From Streptomyces sp. NBC_00376 (GTDB lineage: Bacteria > Actinomycetota > Actinomycetes > Streptomycetales > Streptomycetaceae): a stretch of DNA of 64,000 nt. This document shows positions 34,735 through 46,484 of the stretch, one piece after another. Under the pieces are notes generated by a model. The model saw nothing but the letters and a program-made list of their open reading frames with translations. It searched no databases and was not told the origin of the DNA. How positions within the stretch are numbered: position 1 is the first letter of the stretch; every line of letters starts with the position of its first letter. Position numbers and translations under genes: made by a program. The stretch lies in contig NZ_CP107960.1 of the NCBI RefSeq assembly GCF_036077095.1, positions 8,432,001 to 8,496,000 of the forward strand, written 5' to 3'.

Positions 34735-35310
34735 GGGGTCAGGTGCCGGACGAGGGCGATCCGCGGGAAGGCCTGACCGCCAGCCACCTGAGCACCGACA
34801 CCTACCCGATCGGACCGGGCGACACCGCCGTGGTGCACGCGGCGGCGGGCGGGGTGGGCCTGCTGCTCACCCAGGTGGTCAAGGCCCATGGCGGCCGCGT
34901 GATCGGGCAGGTCTCCCGCGAGGGGAAGGCTCCCGTCACGAAGGAGGCCGGCGCCGACCACGTGCTGGTCCACTCCGGCGACGGCTTCGAGGAGCGGATC
35001 AGGGAACTGACCGGCGGATGGGGGGGCCGACGTCGTCGACGACGGCGGCGGCACCGGGACGTTCCACTCCTCCCGGCCGGCCCTGCGCCCGCACAAAGTG
35101 CACGCCTACTACGGCCCTCCCACGGGCGTCCCGACACTGCGGCCGACCGATCTGCCCAACAGCACCCTGTTGACGTATTCGGTGGTGCACCACCACTTCG
35201 CCACCCGCGAGGCCCCGCTCCGGCGCACCGGCGAAGCGTTCGACCTGGTCCTGGACGGGCGGCTCGCCCAGCGCGTCACCGGCCGCTGTGCACCTGCACT
35301 CATGCCGTCC
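34735..35310 (+). pseudogene. quinone oxidoreductase (zinc-type alcohol dehydrogenase-like), broken
   Basis: The frame reads YPIGPGDTAVVHAAAGGVGL, then AGADHVLVHSGDGFEERIRE. At GGGGGGG (about 35023-35029) one extra G shifts the frame. The family sequence continues as HAYYGPPTGVPTLRPTDLPN, LLTYSVVHHHFATREA and FDLVLDGRLAQRVTGR. The N-terminal catalytic third and the last 30 or so residues are missing. It is inactive. Confidence 0.8.
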
Positions 35311-35594
35311 TGGACGGTGGCACTGCCACTGATGACGCAGGTCGGCTGCGTCACGCCGCCCGTGGCCATACGGACCGACCGGGCGGTTGGAACCCGACCA
35401 GGCGTGTCTCGTCGCGACGGGTGTGGGTGCAGGGGGTCCCGGGCGGGCGGTGTGACGGCGTCGTCCCGGGAGCCAATCCGGTTCGGCTCCGTGGCGATCG
35501 AACGCGGCGGCCTTGCCTCCCCTTGCGAGCAGTTGCACCGTGCGGTCGTGGGTTCGCAGCGGATGGCATGAGGTTGCTGTTCGAGTGAGGCCTG
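35311..35594. other. no gene seen
   Basis: About 280 bases between two gene fragments with no convincing frame or structure. Confidence 0.4.
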
Positions 35595-35890
35595 TCACTG
35601 AACGTCGTAGATGCCTTGGTAGTGGCCGAGTGCGGTCGCGCGGATCTCTTCGTCGCTCCAGGTGGCGAAGCGGCCGGGTGCCGGCCGTTCGGGGTCGACG
35701 AGGAGGTTGCCGGTCTTCAGGAGCATGTTTTCGATCTGTCGGCCGATCCCTCTGGCGTGGGTCACCCAGGAGGCTCCCGCGAACCACAGGCCCGCTACCT
35801 CGGCCGCGGGGCCGGCAAGGGGGATTTCGTCGGCGGTCAGGGCGAACACGCCGTGGAGCCGACGTTCCAGTGGCGCTTCCCGGAAGGCCG
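35595..35890 (-). pseudogene. FAD-dependent oxidoreductase, C-terminal remnant
   Basis: The minus strand reads LHGVFALTADEIPLAGPAAE, then VAGLWFAGASWVTHARGIGR and QIENMLLKTGNLLVDPERP. This is the C-terminal FAD-contacting segment of dimethylglycine-oxidase or sarcosine-oxidase-like enzymes. The nucleotide-binding N-terminus is gone. The frame upstream of about 35890 is unrelated sequence. Confidence 0.68.
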
Positions 35891-36069
35891 GGACCAGGAC
35901 GGTGGCCTCGGCCTGGCCTGGGTCGTGACCGCAGAACGGCCCCAAGTCTGCCCACTGTTGTTCGGCCGGGAATGGCTGGATCCGTCAGCGGCCTGTTTCC
36001 CCGGCCCGCCCTGTGCGGGAGGCTGTGGCGACCATGGACGGCGGCCCGGCCGGCAGAACGGAGCATGTG

Positions 36070-36936
36070 ATGGCCGAGGTACGGGAAGACTGCGCGGGGG
36101 AGCCCGCGCAGCGCACGATGACAGCGTTCGACGACATTTACGACCGGGCCGATCCACGCGCCTTCTTCCGTGAACTCGGCGCGTTCGGCTACCGGACACC
36201 GCATCACGCACAGCACATCTTCCGCCGTCTGGCAGCACTCCGGCTGCGAGCCCCGGGGGAAGCGGTACTGGACCTGTGCTGTTCCTACGGCGTCAACGCA
36301 GCTCTGCTCAACCACGAACTGACCCTGGACGACTTGTATGCCCACTACACGTCGCCGCAGGTGGTGGCCATGACCGCGGAGGAACTGGCCGAGCACGACA
36401 GGTCCTTCTTCCGCGCCCGCCGTAGACGGGACGCCGTTCCGGTGATCGGTCTCGATATCGCGCCCAACGCCATCGCCTACGCACGAGCGGTCGGCTTGCT
36501 CGACGACGGATTCGCCGAGAATCTGGAGGCCACCCAGCCGACCCGAGACCTGCTGGACGCGGTCCGGAGCATCCGACTCATCACCATCACGGGTGGTGCC
36601 AGCTTCCTGTCCCGGGCCACATTCCAGCCACTCCTGGAGAGCGCCCGCACACTGCCGTGGGTCGCCGCCTTCGTACTGCGTACCGGCTCCTACGCGCCCA
36701 TCGCCGAGCACTTGGCCGGTCACGGTCTGACCACCGAGACGTACGCCGGGCGCACCTTCGCCCAACGCCGCTTCACCGGCGCTGCCGAGCAGCAATACGC
36801 CATCGACGCGGTCACCACCCATGGCCATGACCCGGACGGCAAGGAATCGGCCGGCCATTTCCACACCGCACTGCATCTCGCGCGTCCCGCGTCCGATGCC
36901 GGCACGCCTCCGCTCGGCGAACTGGTCGCCCCGTGA
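36070..36936 (+). CDS. SAM-dependent methyltransferase-like protein
   Basis: The preferred ATG at 36070 gives 288 residues; ATG 36034 is an alternative. A SAM motif is visible in AVLDLCCSYGVNAALL, followed by VIGLDIAPNAIAYARAVGLL, and the C-terminal part has GHGLTTETYAGRTFAQRRF. An extra helical segment (SPQVVAMTAEELAEHDRSFF) separates motif I from motif II, unusual for small-molecule methyltransferases. Similar Streptomyces proteins are annotated only as class I methyltransferases. It is monocistronic. Confidence 0.75.
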   Translation: MAEVREDCAGEPAQRTMTAFDDIYDRADPRAFFRELGAFGYRTPHHAQHIFRRLAALRLRAPGEAVLDLCCSYGVNAALLNHELTLDDLYAHYTSPQVVAMTAEELAEHDRSFFRARRRRDAVPVIGLDIAPNAIAYARAVGLLDDGFAENLEATQPTRDLLDAVRSIRLITITGGASFLSRATFQPLLESARTLPWVAAFVLRTGSYAPIAEHLAGHGLTTETYAGRTFAQRRFTGAAEQQYAIDAVTTHGHDPDGKESAGHFHTALHLARPASDAGTPPLGELVAP

Positions 36937-36970
36937 ATGACCTCAGTCCGTGTGCCGCCCCGTCTGCCTT

Positions 36971-37098
36971 TTACCAGCGCATGCCGAGCCCGTCGAGTTT
37001 GGCTCGCCGTTCCGCGCTGAGCTCCGCGGCGCACTTGCGGGTGCTGTCGAGCCATGTGCCGGGCTTGACCACCACACTGCCGTCAGTGCCGTCCTGAC
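36971..37098 (-). pseudogene. helicase-associated domain, C-terminal remnant (copy 3)
   Basis: The minus strand reads QDGTDGSVVVKPGTWLDSTR, then KCAAELSAERRAKLDGLGMR, W and a TAA at 36971. It is the same block as at 30128 with about 70 percent identity by eye. It is fused on its 5' side to the TetR remnant. Confidence 0.72.
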
Positions 37099-37132
37099 AG
37101 CCTGTCGGGACGGTCCCCGCCGCCCAGCGGCT

Positions 37133-37573
37133 TCAGTTGGGGGCGCAGTCGTGGAAGTCGCCGCGGTCCAGGCCGTCTTCTACGGAGGCGACGAGCGGGG
37201 TCAGGATGCGGCGGCGTATTTCGGCGTGGGCGGTGGTGAGTTCGCCGGATCCGGTGGAGCGGATCTCCAGTTCGCTCCACAGGCGGCATTCGAGGACGTC
37301 GTCGTGGGTGAGCGGGAGTCCGAAGTCGATGAGGTCGGCGAGACGTTCGGCGGGCGTGTCGCGGTCGGTGCTCTGTGTCCGGCTTTCCAGGCGTGCTTCG
37401 GCGAGGGTGAAGGAGTGGGCGAGCGTGTCGGTCAGCGGCCGGTCGCGGCCGGTGAAGTGGTAGTGCACCAAGGCTGCGGAGTCGCCGGCGTGGGCCGCGA
37501 TGTCGGCTATGCGGACGCCGTCGAACCGGTCCCTCCAACGCCGCGCACCGCGCCTCGGCCAATGCGCCCGCAA
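37133..37573 (-). pseudogene. TetR-family regulator, both ends degraded
   Basis: The central part is clear TetR: FDGVRIADIAAHAGDSAALV, HYHFTGRDRPLTDTLAHSF and RLADLIDFGLPLTHDDVLEC. The first helix of the HTH domain is scrambled (RRWRDR), and the protein stops at DCAPN, about 40 residues before the usual end, where the helicase remnant begins. DNA binding is unlikely. Confidence 0.72.
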
Positions 37574-37894
37574 TGGGTTCGACCGGGAGGCCGGCTTCCC
37601 GGCGCTGCGCGTTGGTGTCCGCGGCCCGGGCGGCGAATCGCTGGTTCTTGGCCCAGGCCCCGAACGGGTATCCGTCCCCGGGCCAAGCTCGACCTCCTCC
37701 GCACTCGCATCCTCCTGAGGAACTGATCCGGCCGCGTCACGAGATCAGCGGCAGACCCGATGAACGCCCCCAGCGAGATGGCGAACTGAGGCCGAATCGC
37801 GGCATTGACGCTCGTCGACCCGTACCGCTGTAATCCTTTCTCCATGAGACAACACGGTCGGCGAATACTGGAACAAGAGAAGGGCGAATACCAG
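37574..37894. other. no confident gene
   Basis: About 320 bases. A minus frame at 37700-37800 (AAIRPQFAISLGAFIGSAAD) has coding-like composition without ends or a known family. The promoter of the secreted protein at 37895 should lie at the right-hand side. Confidence 0.35.
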
Positions 37895-38770
37895 ATGAAG
37901 CTGGGCAGGATGGCTGCGGGTGCGATGCTCGCGGTCGCGACACTCATCGGGAGCGCAGCGTCTCCCGCGATGGCAGCGGCCTGGACACGGACGGCGGACT
38001 ATCAGCGCTGGACCGGGTTCAACGCGCTGGAGCGCGGACAGGGGGTGGCGACGGACGGGATGTACTTCTACTACGCAGGGCCCGGCGGGATGGTGAAGGC
38101 TACTGTCGCGAACGACTCGGAGGTGGCGTCGTCGGCATTCCCGATTCCGTTGGAGCTGAGCAGGAAGTATGGTAGCGATCACATCGGGGACGTGGAGTAC
38201 TACGGCGGCTATGTGGTCGCCCCGATCGAGGACGGCGACGGCTATCAGCACCCGCTGTTGGCATTGTACAAAGCGAGTGACCTGAGCTACACGGGCCGCT
38301 ATGTGCAACTGCCTCTTGAACAGATGCCGGGCGGGGTGCCTTGGGTTGCGGTGGATGCCGCCTCCGGACTGCTCTACACCGCCCCCTGGACTCAGGACGC
38401 TGCGCAGGGCACGAACAGGTTGGTCGCCTACAGCCTGGACGATTTACTGACCCTTCCGGCTGGCTCGGCGCTTCCGGTGGTGAAAACCGTGACGTTGTCG
38501 CAGCCCCTGAGCAGAATCCAGGGTGCCGCGATGTGGCAGGGAAGGCTCTATGCCTCCGTGGATGACTCGGCCAAGTCGGTCTACTCGATCGATACGGTCT
38601 CCGGCGGGGTCTCTTACGAATTCCACCAGGACGTCGAGGCGGGAGACGAGGTTCAGGGGCTCGCTGCCTGGGACTTCGGTTCGTCGGGTGGGCAACTGCA
38701 CATCGTTCACGTGGGATCGGGCCTGAATTCGATCTTCCTCTATCTCCAGCACTACACCCAGACCGGCTGA
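37895..38770 (+). CDS. secreted protein, probable beta-propeller
   Basis: The ATG at 37895 gives 291 residues with a Sec signal peptide (GRMAAGAMLAVATLIGSAAS, cleavage near AMA-AAW). The mature protein has repeated short blocks of the form 'xGVATDGMYFYYAG', 'GGYVVAPIEDGDGY', 'VDAASGLLYTAPW' and 'QGAAMWQGRLYASVDD'. These resemble NHL/WD-like blades. There is no catalytic motif or membrane anchor. It may bind an extracellular polymer. An in-frame ATG at 37844 is possible but would precede the signal peptide. Confidence 0.75.
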   Translation: MKLGRMAAGAMLAVATLIGSAASPAMAAAWTRTADYQRWTGFNALERGQGVATDGMYFYYAGPGGMVKATVANDSEVASSAFPIPLELSRKYGSDHIGDVEYYGGYVVAPIEDGDGYQHPLLALYKASDLSYTGRYVQLPLEQMPGGVPWVAVDAASGLLYTAPWTQDAAQGTNRLVAYSLDDLLTLPAGSALPVVKTVTLSQPLSRIQGAAMWQGRLYASVDDSAKSVYSIDTVSGGVSYEFHQDVEAGDEVQGLAAWDFGSSGGQLHIVHVGSGLNSIFLYLQHYTQTG

Positions 38771-39012
38771 CCTGCCCGAACGTCAGAAATTCACGCACGA
38801 GTAACTGGCGTGCTGTCGGCCAGTCGTCATTGCGATGACGAAACGACCGAGCAGCATGCGCTTTCGGGTCGGGAAGCAGACCGGAGCGCCGAGGAGTGCC
38901 CTGTCTCCGCACACAGGCAGGGACAGGGGCGTAGCGGGGCACCGCACGGAGTGGGATCCTTATGCGGGGCGGGCGTGATCGCACCACAAGAGACCAGCGT
39001 CGATCCTTCGTG

Positions 39013-39041
39013 ACGGTCCGCCGGTTTCTTCGGCGGGCCGT
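39013..39041 (+). terminator. probable intrinsic terminator
   Basis: ACGGTCCGCCG at 39013-39023 and CGGCGGGCCGT at 39031-39041 form an 11-bp stem with one G-U pair and a 7-base loop, followed by a T-rich TTCGGTTGTT. It lies 240 bases after the secreted protein gene. Confidence 0.55.
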
Positions 39042-39158
39042 TTCGGTTGTTCGGGCTGGTAGTGGTCAGGCTGATGGCCCGGCTGTCGCGTCGGGTGGGT
39101 GCCGGGTTCCACGGCTCCGGTCGGGGTGGTGCTGCTCGTAGGGGCGGGAACTGGCTGG

Positions 39159-39245
39159 TCAGCCGGGGTTCAGGAGAGCTTCGAGCCGTGCCAGGGCGTC
39201 GCTGATCATGTCGGTCCAGGGCCAGTGCTGTGCGAATCTCAGGTG
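39159..39245 (-). pseudogene. transposase C-terminal tail
   Basis: The minus strand reads QHLRFAQHWPWTDMISDALA then RLEALLNPG and a stop at 39159. This matches the terminal helix of an IS701/IS4-like Streptomyces transposase, from memory. Only about 28 residues remain. Confidence 0.4.
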
Positions 39246-39470
39246 CTGGCGGCGGTCACCGTGCAGCAGGTTCGAGTCTTGCTGAACGCGGGACTGTCCA
39301 CCGAGGTGATCCGTTCCCTACTGCCCTGCGCCAGGGGCCGGCAGCCGGGATTCGACTGGTGCGCCGACCTGCGGGCCATCCTGGAAGGTGAACTGTCCGC
39401 CATGGACAAGCGACTCGATGACTTTCGACGTACTTCCGGCGCCCTTGCGGACCATCTCGTACAGCCCTGA
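39240..39470 (+). pseudogene. MerR-family regulator, C-terminal remnant
   Basis: The frame reads VTVQQVRVLLNAGLSTEVIR, SLLPCARGRQPGFDWCADLR and AILEGELSAMDKRLDDFRRT. This is the dimerisation helix and conserved 'LPC' region of MerR regulators. The DNA-binding N-terminus is replaced by transposase sequence. No ribosome binding site or start fits. Confidence 0.7.
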
Positions 39471-39611
39471 ACCGGCACGGGACGCGGGATGGACGGCATT
39501 CGGGTACAGGGCGGACTGGGCACTCCATGCCGAGCACCTCAGCTCCCTCAGTCCACTTCGGCCCGGCAACTCGCCAGAGGCCCGGGGCAGGTCGATCATG
39601 CCGCCCTCATA

Positions 39612-39680
39612 GGTCGCGACTTCACAGAGCCAGACTACGAATACGTGTGGGCCGACGGCATACACACCAACATCGGAGAC
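39612..39680 (+). pseudogene. IS256-family transposase scrap
   Basis: GRDFTEPDYEYVWADGIHTN is the first catalytic Asp region of IS256 transposases (compare YVYVWADGVHP in the copy at 429). Nothing else of the gene is present here. Confidence 0.6.
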
Positions 39681-39739
39681 GAGCCAGGGCACAGGGGGTT
39701 CGTCATGCCCGGTGTGCGTGCTTGGGTCGGCCGCGCGGT

Positions 39740-40266
39740 GAGGCCCGTATCGAGATGATCGTCCGCATAGCGTATGTAGCGCAGTCTGCGATATCCCGGA
39801 CTGTTCGGATCCGCGCTCGGCAGGCTGGCCATCCGCTGATGCAACACGCGGGCCTGGACTCGATAGCCGCACCAGCGGGCTTTCGCCATACGCTGGATTC
39901 CTGGCCCGGCGCTTCCCTCGGGGTTACTCCGGAATCAGAACTGTCTCGACAAACTCGTCCAGCATGTGCAGGTGGATGTTGGACAGGACCGGGGAGGCCA
40001 CTTCGCCTTGCGGCGCTCCGGAGAGCGTGGCACCCCAATTCCAGTCCTCCAGGTACCCGGCCTTGAGCATGTTGTGCACCAGCCGTGGAAGCCGCTGGTC
40101 ATGGATCCGTGACCCCGGGCGCCATCGCACCATGATTGGCGTAGATCCGCCCGTAGGCCAGCGGATACAACTGCGGAATGAAAGGCTGCCGATACAGCTC
40201 ATCACGCGGAAGGCCACGCCTGCCGCGTTCACGCAGGACACCCAGCACCGTTTTGGTGCTCCGCAT
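39740..40266 (-). pseudogene. group II intron reverse transcriptase, internally deleted
   Basis: The start at 40266 reads MRSTKTVLGVLRERGRRGLP, then FIPQLYPLAYGRIYANHGAM and APGVT, the family N-terminus. It then jumps to DQRLPRLVHNMLKAGYLEDW, GATLSGAPQGEVASPVLSNI and MLDEFVETVLIPE, so about 150 residues (RT motifs 1-3) are deleted at the joint near 40115. After a further frame change comes GYRRLRYIRYADDHL with the catalytic YADD. The maturase and endonuclease parts are absent. Confidence 0.78.
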
Positions 40267-40867
40267 TACGCATACCTCCCTATTCCGTGGTGTCCGAATC
40301 ACCTGACCTCCTTCGCTCGATGTGGACGGATTTCCCGTCCTCCCTGGCCGGTCGTTACTCCGGCGACTGCCACGAGGCCTCCGTCGCCATAGGAATCGCA
40401 TCCCATGGGTGATCCCACATTCGTCCCTGTCTGCACGTTCTAGCGCGACAAAGTCGTCCCACACATATCCTTGAATGTCCTCGCTGGGCATCGCCCCGCA
40501 CCCCGGAAGAACCCTGGCCAACCATAGGAGCCAGAGCAGAGCATGACGCCGGTTTCAGCTGTCAATTCCGGCGGATGGAAGCTTGCATCTTCTGGAGATC
40601 TGGCTTCAGGCAATCCAGTCTCTGCCATATCGTGCGGGCCGCCCAGCATGCCGTTTCCGACAACTGAGGCCGGTCACCGCTTTTCTGACATGCTGTTGTC
40701 CCCCTCACTTTTCGGATCCAGGTAAGTCATCCGGCCCAGAAACCTCCTTCCGGGTTCCTCCCGGCTGAGCCGGGGATACAGACAGAGCGCCTCGTGGTGC
40801 ACACGGTCCGTTCGGCCAACCAGCGGTGGCGCCCCAGCCGCGAATCCGATCGGTTCCTCGAGACACC
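40267..40867. other. no gene; probable leader of the group II intron
   Basis: About 600 bases. The part next to the reverse transcriptase (40267-40520, minus sense) is where domains I-III of the intron would lie, but I could not fold them by eye. The rest has no convincing frame. Confidence 0.35.
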
Positions 40868-40908
40868 GAGGTCAACCTCTTGACCTCTGTGACCCGAGCC
40901 ACTAGTTT
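40868..40908 (+). promoter_or_regulatory. promoter overlapped by a perfect inverted repeat
   Basis: GAGGTCAACCTCTTGACCTC at 40868-40887 is a perfect 8-bp inverted repeat with a 4-base centre. Its right arm contains TTGACC (40880-40885), and TAGTTT follows at 40903-40908 with a 17-base spacer, a textbook sigma-70-type layout. The downstream sequence has only short open frames (ATG 40926; ATG near 40954 after GGAAGGAGG) that stop quickly, so the regulated gene seems lost. Confidence 0.5.
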
Positions 40909-41217
40909 GCGGTAGTCGTCGAACCATGACTACCGGAAGGAGGCGACCAGCGGATGTACACCAGCTCCGATCTCGGTCGCCTCGCCCAGTGCACGGTCTG
41001 GGTTCCGGGTCGGATCGCGCACGGCTGCTGAGCACGCCGTTCTGATGTGCCCGTTCGTGGCACATTCCGGGATTCCCGGCACCACCTTCCAGCACGTCGC
41101 TGTCACGTGCCTTTCTGCGCCCACTCCTCTCACGTGGCGCGACTGAACACAGAAAGCTGCCTGAAAATTGGCGAACATGATGAATCGACCGATCGCGCTC
41201 CGAAAAGAAGGCCTGTC
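40909..41217. other. leader region upstream of the xdh operon
   Basis: About 300 bases. It holds a short frame after GGAAGGAGG (MYTSSDLGRLAQCTVWVPGR) that looks like a truncated gene start, perhaps MerR-like. The ribosome binding site AAGAAGG lies at the right-hand end. No clear second promoter was seen. Confidence 0.35.
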
Positions 41218-42677
41218 ATGGTAGCGGCGCGGATCACGGTCAACGGGAAAGAAGCACCGATTTCACCGGCTGCGCCTCACACCACAGCGCTGGATTTCCT
41301 GCGCGAGCGTGGCCTCACCGGAACAAAGGAGGGTTGCGCCGAGGGTGAATGCGGAGCCTGCTCGATCCTGGTGGCCCGTCCCGGAGTGAACAAGCCCACC
41401 GACTGGGTGGCGGTCAACGCCTGCCTGATCCCGGTCGCGGCGCTCGACGATCAGGAGATCATTACCTCCGAGGGTCTCGCCACGGCCGGCGAACCCGGCA
41501 AGCCGCCAACCCTGCACCCGGTGCAGGAGGAGATGGCGGTGCGCGGCGGCTCCCAATGCGGTTACTGCACGCCGGGATTCATCTGCAGCATGGCCGCCGA
41601 GTACTACCGACCCACGCGCTGCGCGCATGCGGACTCGGACGACAGCACTGACGCCGAGCACGGTCCGAACGGTTTCGACCTGCACGCCCTGAGCGGAAAC
41701 CTGTGCCGCTGCACGGGGTACCGCCCGATTCGCGATGCCGCGTTCGCCGTCGGTGCACCCACCGAGGAGGACCCGCTGGCACAGCGTCGCGAGCAGTCCC
41801 CGCCCGCACCGGCGGCCACCGAGTACATTCAGGACAGCAGTGTTTTCCTTCGGAAGAGCACCCTGGCCGAAACGCTGGAGTTGCTGCGCGGGCGGCCCGA
41901 TGCGGTGGTGGTCGCCGGCTCCACCGACTGGGGCGTTGAGGTGAATATCCGTTCCCGTAGGGCGGATTGCGTGGTCGCCATCGACCGGCTGTCCGAATTG
42001 CGGGAGCTGCGAGTCGAATCCGACCACATCGAGATCGGGGCGGCGCTGACGCTCACCGAGATCGAAAGCCGTCTGGACGGTGACGTCCCGCTGCTGGCCG
42101 AGCTGTTCCCGCAGTTCGCATCCCGGCTCATCCGCAACAGTGCGACCCTCGGCGGCAACCTGGGTACCGGCTCTCCCATCGGTGACAGCCCGCCGGTGCT
42201 GCTCGCGCTGGAGGCGTCGGTGGTGCTCGCCGACGCCGACGGTGAGCGCGAGGTCCCGTTGGCGGACTACTTCACCGGTTACCGGCAGAGCGTGCGCCGT
42301 CCGGGCGAGCTGATCCGCTCGGTGCACATCCCGCTGCCTTTGTCGCAGGTCGTGGCCTTCCACAAGATCGCCAAGCGGCGCTTCGACGACATCTCCAGCG
42401 TGGCAGTCGCTTTCGCGCTCGACATCGAGGATGGGGTCGTCCGCAAGGCACGTATCGGCCTGGGCGGCGTGGCCGCGACCCCGATCCGCTCCCTCGCCAC
42501 CGAGGCGGCCCTGGAGGGCAGGCCATGGTCGGCGGAGACCGTCGAGGCCGCGGCCCGGGCGCTGCGGGGCGAGGGCACACCGATGAACGATCACCGCGCC
42601 AGCGCGCTCTACCGTTCCGCGATGCTGGGCCAGAGTCTGCTGAAGCTGTACGCGCAAACCACTGAGGCGGTGTCGCC

Positions 42678-42681
<4 letters not shown>
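41218..42681 (+). CDS. xdhA: xanthine dehydrogenase small subunit (2Fe-2S and FAD domains)
   Basis: The ATG at 41218 (AAGAAGG ribosome binding site) gives 487 residues. The plant-type 2Fe-2S ligands are Cys40, Cys45 and Cys48 (EGCAEGECGACS) with Cys69. The second cluster uses Cys114, Cys117, Cys163 and Cys165 (GSQCGYCTPGF and NLCRCTGYRPI). From about residue 205 comes the CO-dehydrogenase-type FAD domain (VVVAGSTDWGVEVNIR, then LIRNSATLGGNLGTGSPIGD). It oxidises hypoxanthine and xanthine together with the next gene product, passing electrons from molybdenum through iron-sulfur clusters to FAD. The next gene overlaps by ATGA. Confidence 0.93.
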
Positions 42682-45119
<2,438 letters not shown>

Positions 45120-45120
45120 C

Positions 45121-45930
45121 ATGACGTGGGTTGCCGCGGTCGCACGGTTGCGAGCGCGCCGGGAGTCCGGCGTACTGGTCACCGTTGCGACCGTGCGCGG
45201 CCATGCCCCGCGCGATGCCGGTGCGAAGCTCGTCGTGGGGCAGACCGAGACGTGGGGTTCGATCGGCGGCGGCAATGTCGAGGCCGTAGCGATCGATCGG
45301 GCCAGGGAGATGCTCGCTGTGTCCAAGCCCGAGCCGGAGCTGATTGATTTCGCTTTGAACGACAAGGTGACCAACCAGCATGGCGTGCAGTGCTGCGGTG
45401 GCACGGTCTCGGTGCTGCTCGAACCGCTGCCGGTGGTACGGGCAGTCGCGGTCTTCGGCGCCGGGCACGTCGGGCTGGAACTGGCGCGCATCCTGGCACG
45501 TCAGGACCTCGACCTCCATCTGATCGACACCCGCTCCGACATCCTCACCGAGAAGCGGCTCGGCGTGCTGGCAGACGCGGTGGCGCAGGTGCGCGTCCAT
45601 CACACGCCTCTGCTGCCCGAGGAGGTGCTGGAAGAGTTGCCGCACGGCACCCACGTCCTGATCATGACCCATGATCACGCCGAGGACGCAGCTCTGTGCG
45701 ACGCCGCCTTGCGTACAACCCATCTCGGCTCCATCGGACTGATCGGCTCGGCGGCCAAGTGGGTGCGGTTCCGTAAACGCCTCGCCACCGAGGGCGGTCA
45801 CGACGAGGTCACCATCGATCGGATCAAGACCCCGATCGGGCTGGCTGACATCACGGGCAAGGAACCCGCGACAATTGCCGTGAGCGTCGCTGCCGATTTG
45901 CTGCGCACCTTCGAAACCGAAGGCAACTGA
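45121..45930 (+). CDS. xdhC: XdhC, molybdenum cofactor insertion/sulfuration chaperone
   Basis: The ATG at 45121 is one base after the xdhB stop; a GTG at 45112 would overlap it. The 269-residue protein has the XdhC/CoxI N-terminal block (GVLVTVATVRGHAPRDAGAK, then WGSIGGGNVEAVAI and the Cys pair in GVQCCGGTVSVLLE). A Rossmann domain follows (AVAVFGAGHVGLELARIL, then THDHAEDAALCDAAL). The family binds the cofactor, assists its sulfuration and delivers it to XdhB. Completeness of all three genes implies a working enzyme. A terminator follows. Confidence 0.92.
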   Translation: MTWVAAVARLRARRESGVLVTVATVRGHAPRDAGAKLVVGQTETWGSIGGGNVEAVAIDRAREMLAVSKPEPELIDFALNDKVTNQHGVQCCGGTVSVLLEPLPVVRAVAVFGAGHVGLELARILARQDLDLHLIDTRSDILTEKRLGVLADAVAQVRVHHTPLLPEEVLEELPHGTHVLIMTHDHAEDAALCDAALRTTHLGSIGLIGSAAKWVRFRKRLATEGGHDEVTIDRIKTPIGLADITGKEPATIAVSVAADLLRTFETEGN

Positions 45931-45950
45931 ATCTCTACCCGGATCGAAGC

Positions 45951-45990
45951 GGTGCCCCGCGCTCGTGAGAACGCACACATGCGGGGCACC
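45951..45990 (+). terminator. terminator of the xdhABC operon
   Basis: GGTGCCCCGC at 45951-45960 and GCGGGGCACC at 45981-45990 pair perfectly (10 bp) around a 20-base loop, 20 bases after the xdhC stop. Confidence 0.65.
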
Positions 45991-46099
45991 CATTCGGCAC
46001 GACTGCGCCAGCCACTTCAACAAGCATCCGCCTCACCAAGGCAGGAGCCGGCTTGCGCCCTTCGACGACCCGAACATCCTCCTGCGCAGATTGTTGGAG

Positions 46100-46412
46100 A
46101 TCTCGGTGAGCGAGACAGCGGTGGTACGGAGGTACGGAGCTGGCCCGAGGTCTCCACGAGCCCGTCCCGCGCGCCCTGTGTGCTCGGGGTCGGTGAGGGG
46201 CTGACGGCGGGCCCAGCAGCGGGGGCATGCTGTGCGACGATTTCGCCGCCAAAGGCGAAGACGGTGATCTGGTCGTTGCTGGCCAGTACAGCGACCTGAT
46301 GGTCGATCGCCGCGGAGTCGGCAGAGCAGTCGCAGGTGTCGACGCGGACGTGGTGGTCGCGGCCCAGCCAGGTCTGAAAGCGCCACCAGGTCGACGGCGA
46401 CCGTTCAATCAC
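46100..46412 (-). pseudogene. IS21 IstA transposase, C-terminal remnant
   Basis: The minus strand reads RDHHVRVDTCDCSADSAAID, then HQVAVLASNDQITVFAFGGE and IVAQHA. After a frame change it continues CPRCWARRQPLTDPEHTGRA. This is the C-terminal beta-barrel region and tail of actinobacterial IstA. The helper ATPase IstB is not found in the window. Confidence 0.75.
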
Positions 46413-46484
46413 CCCAGGTCAAAGCACCGACCAGCCCAGATGGCTTGTCGCACGATCTGACATGGATATTCTTCAGACTCCTGA

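Noticed and set aside
34999..36876. 625-residue minus-strand frame
   Set aside because: It runs antisense to the methyltransferase-like gene and through pseudogene debris; composition is that of a shadow frame.
40926..41041. Small gene after the promoter at 40880
   Set aside because: The frames from ATG 40926 and from the ATG after GGAAGGAGG stop after fewer than 40 codons and have no resemblance beyond a possible MerR-like start.
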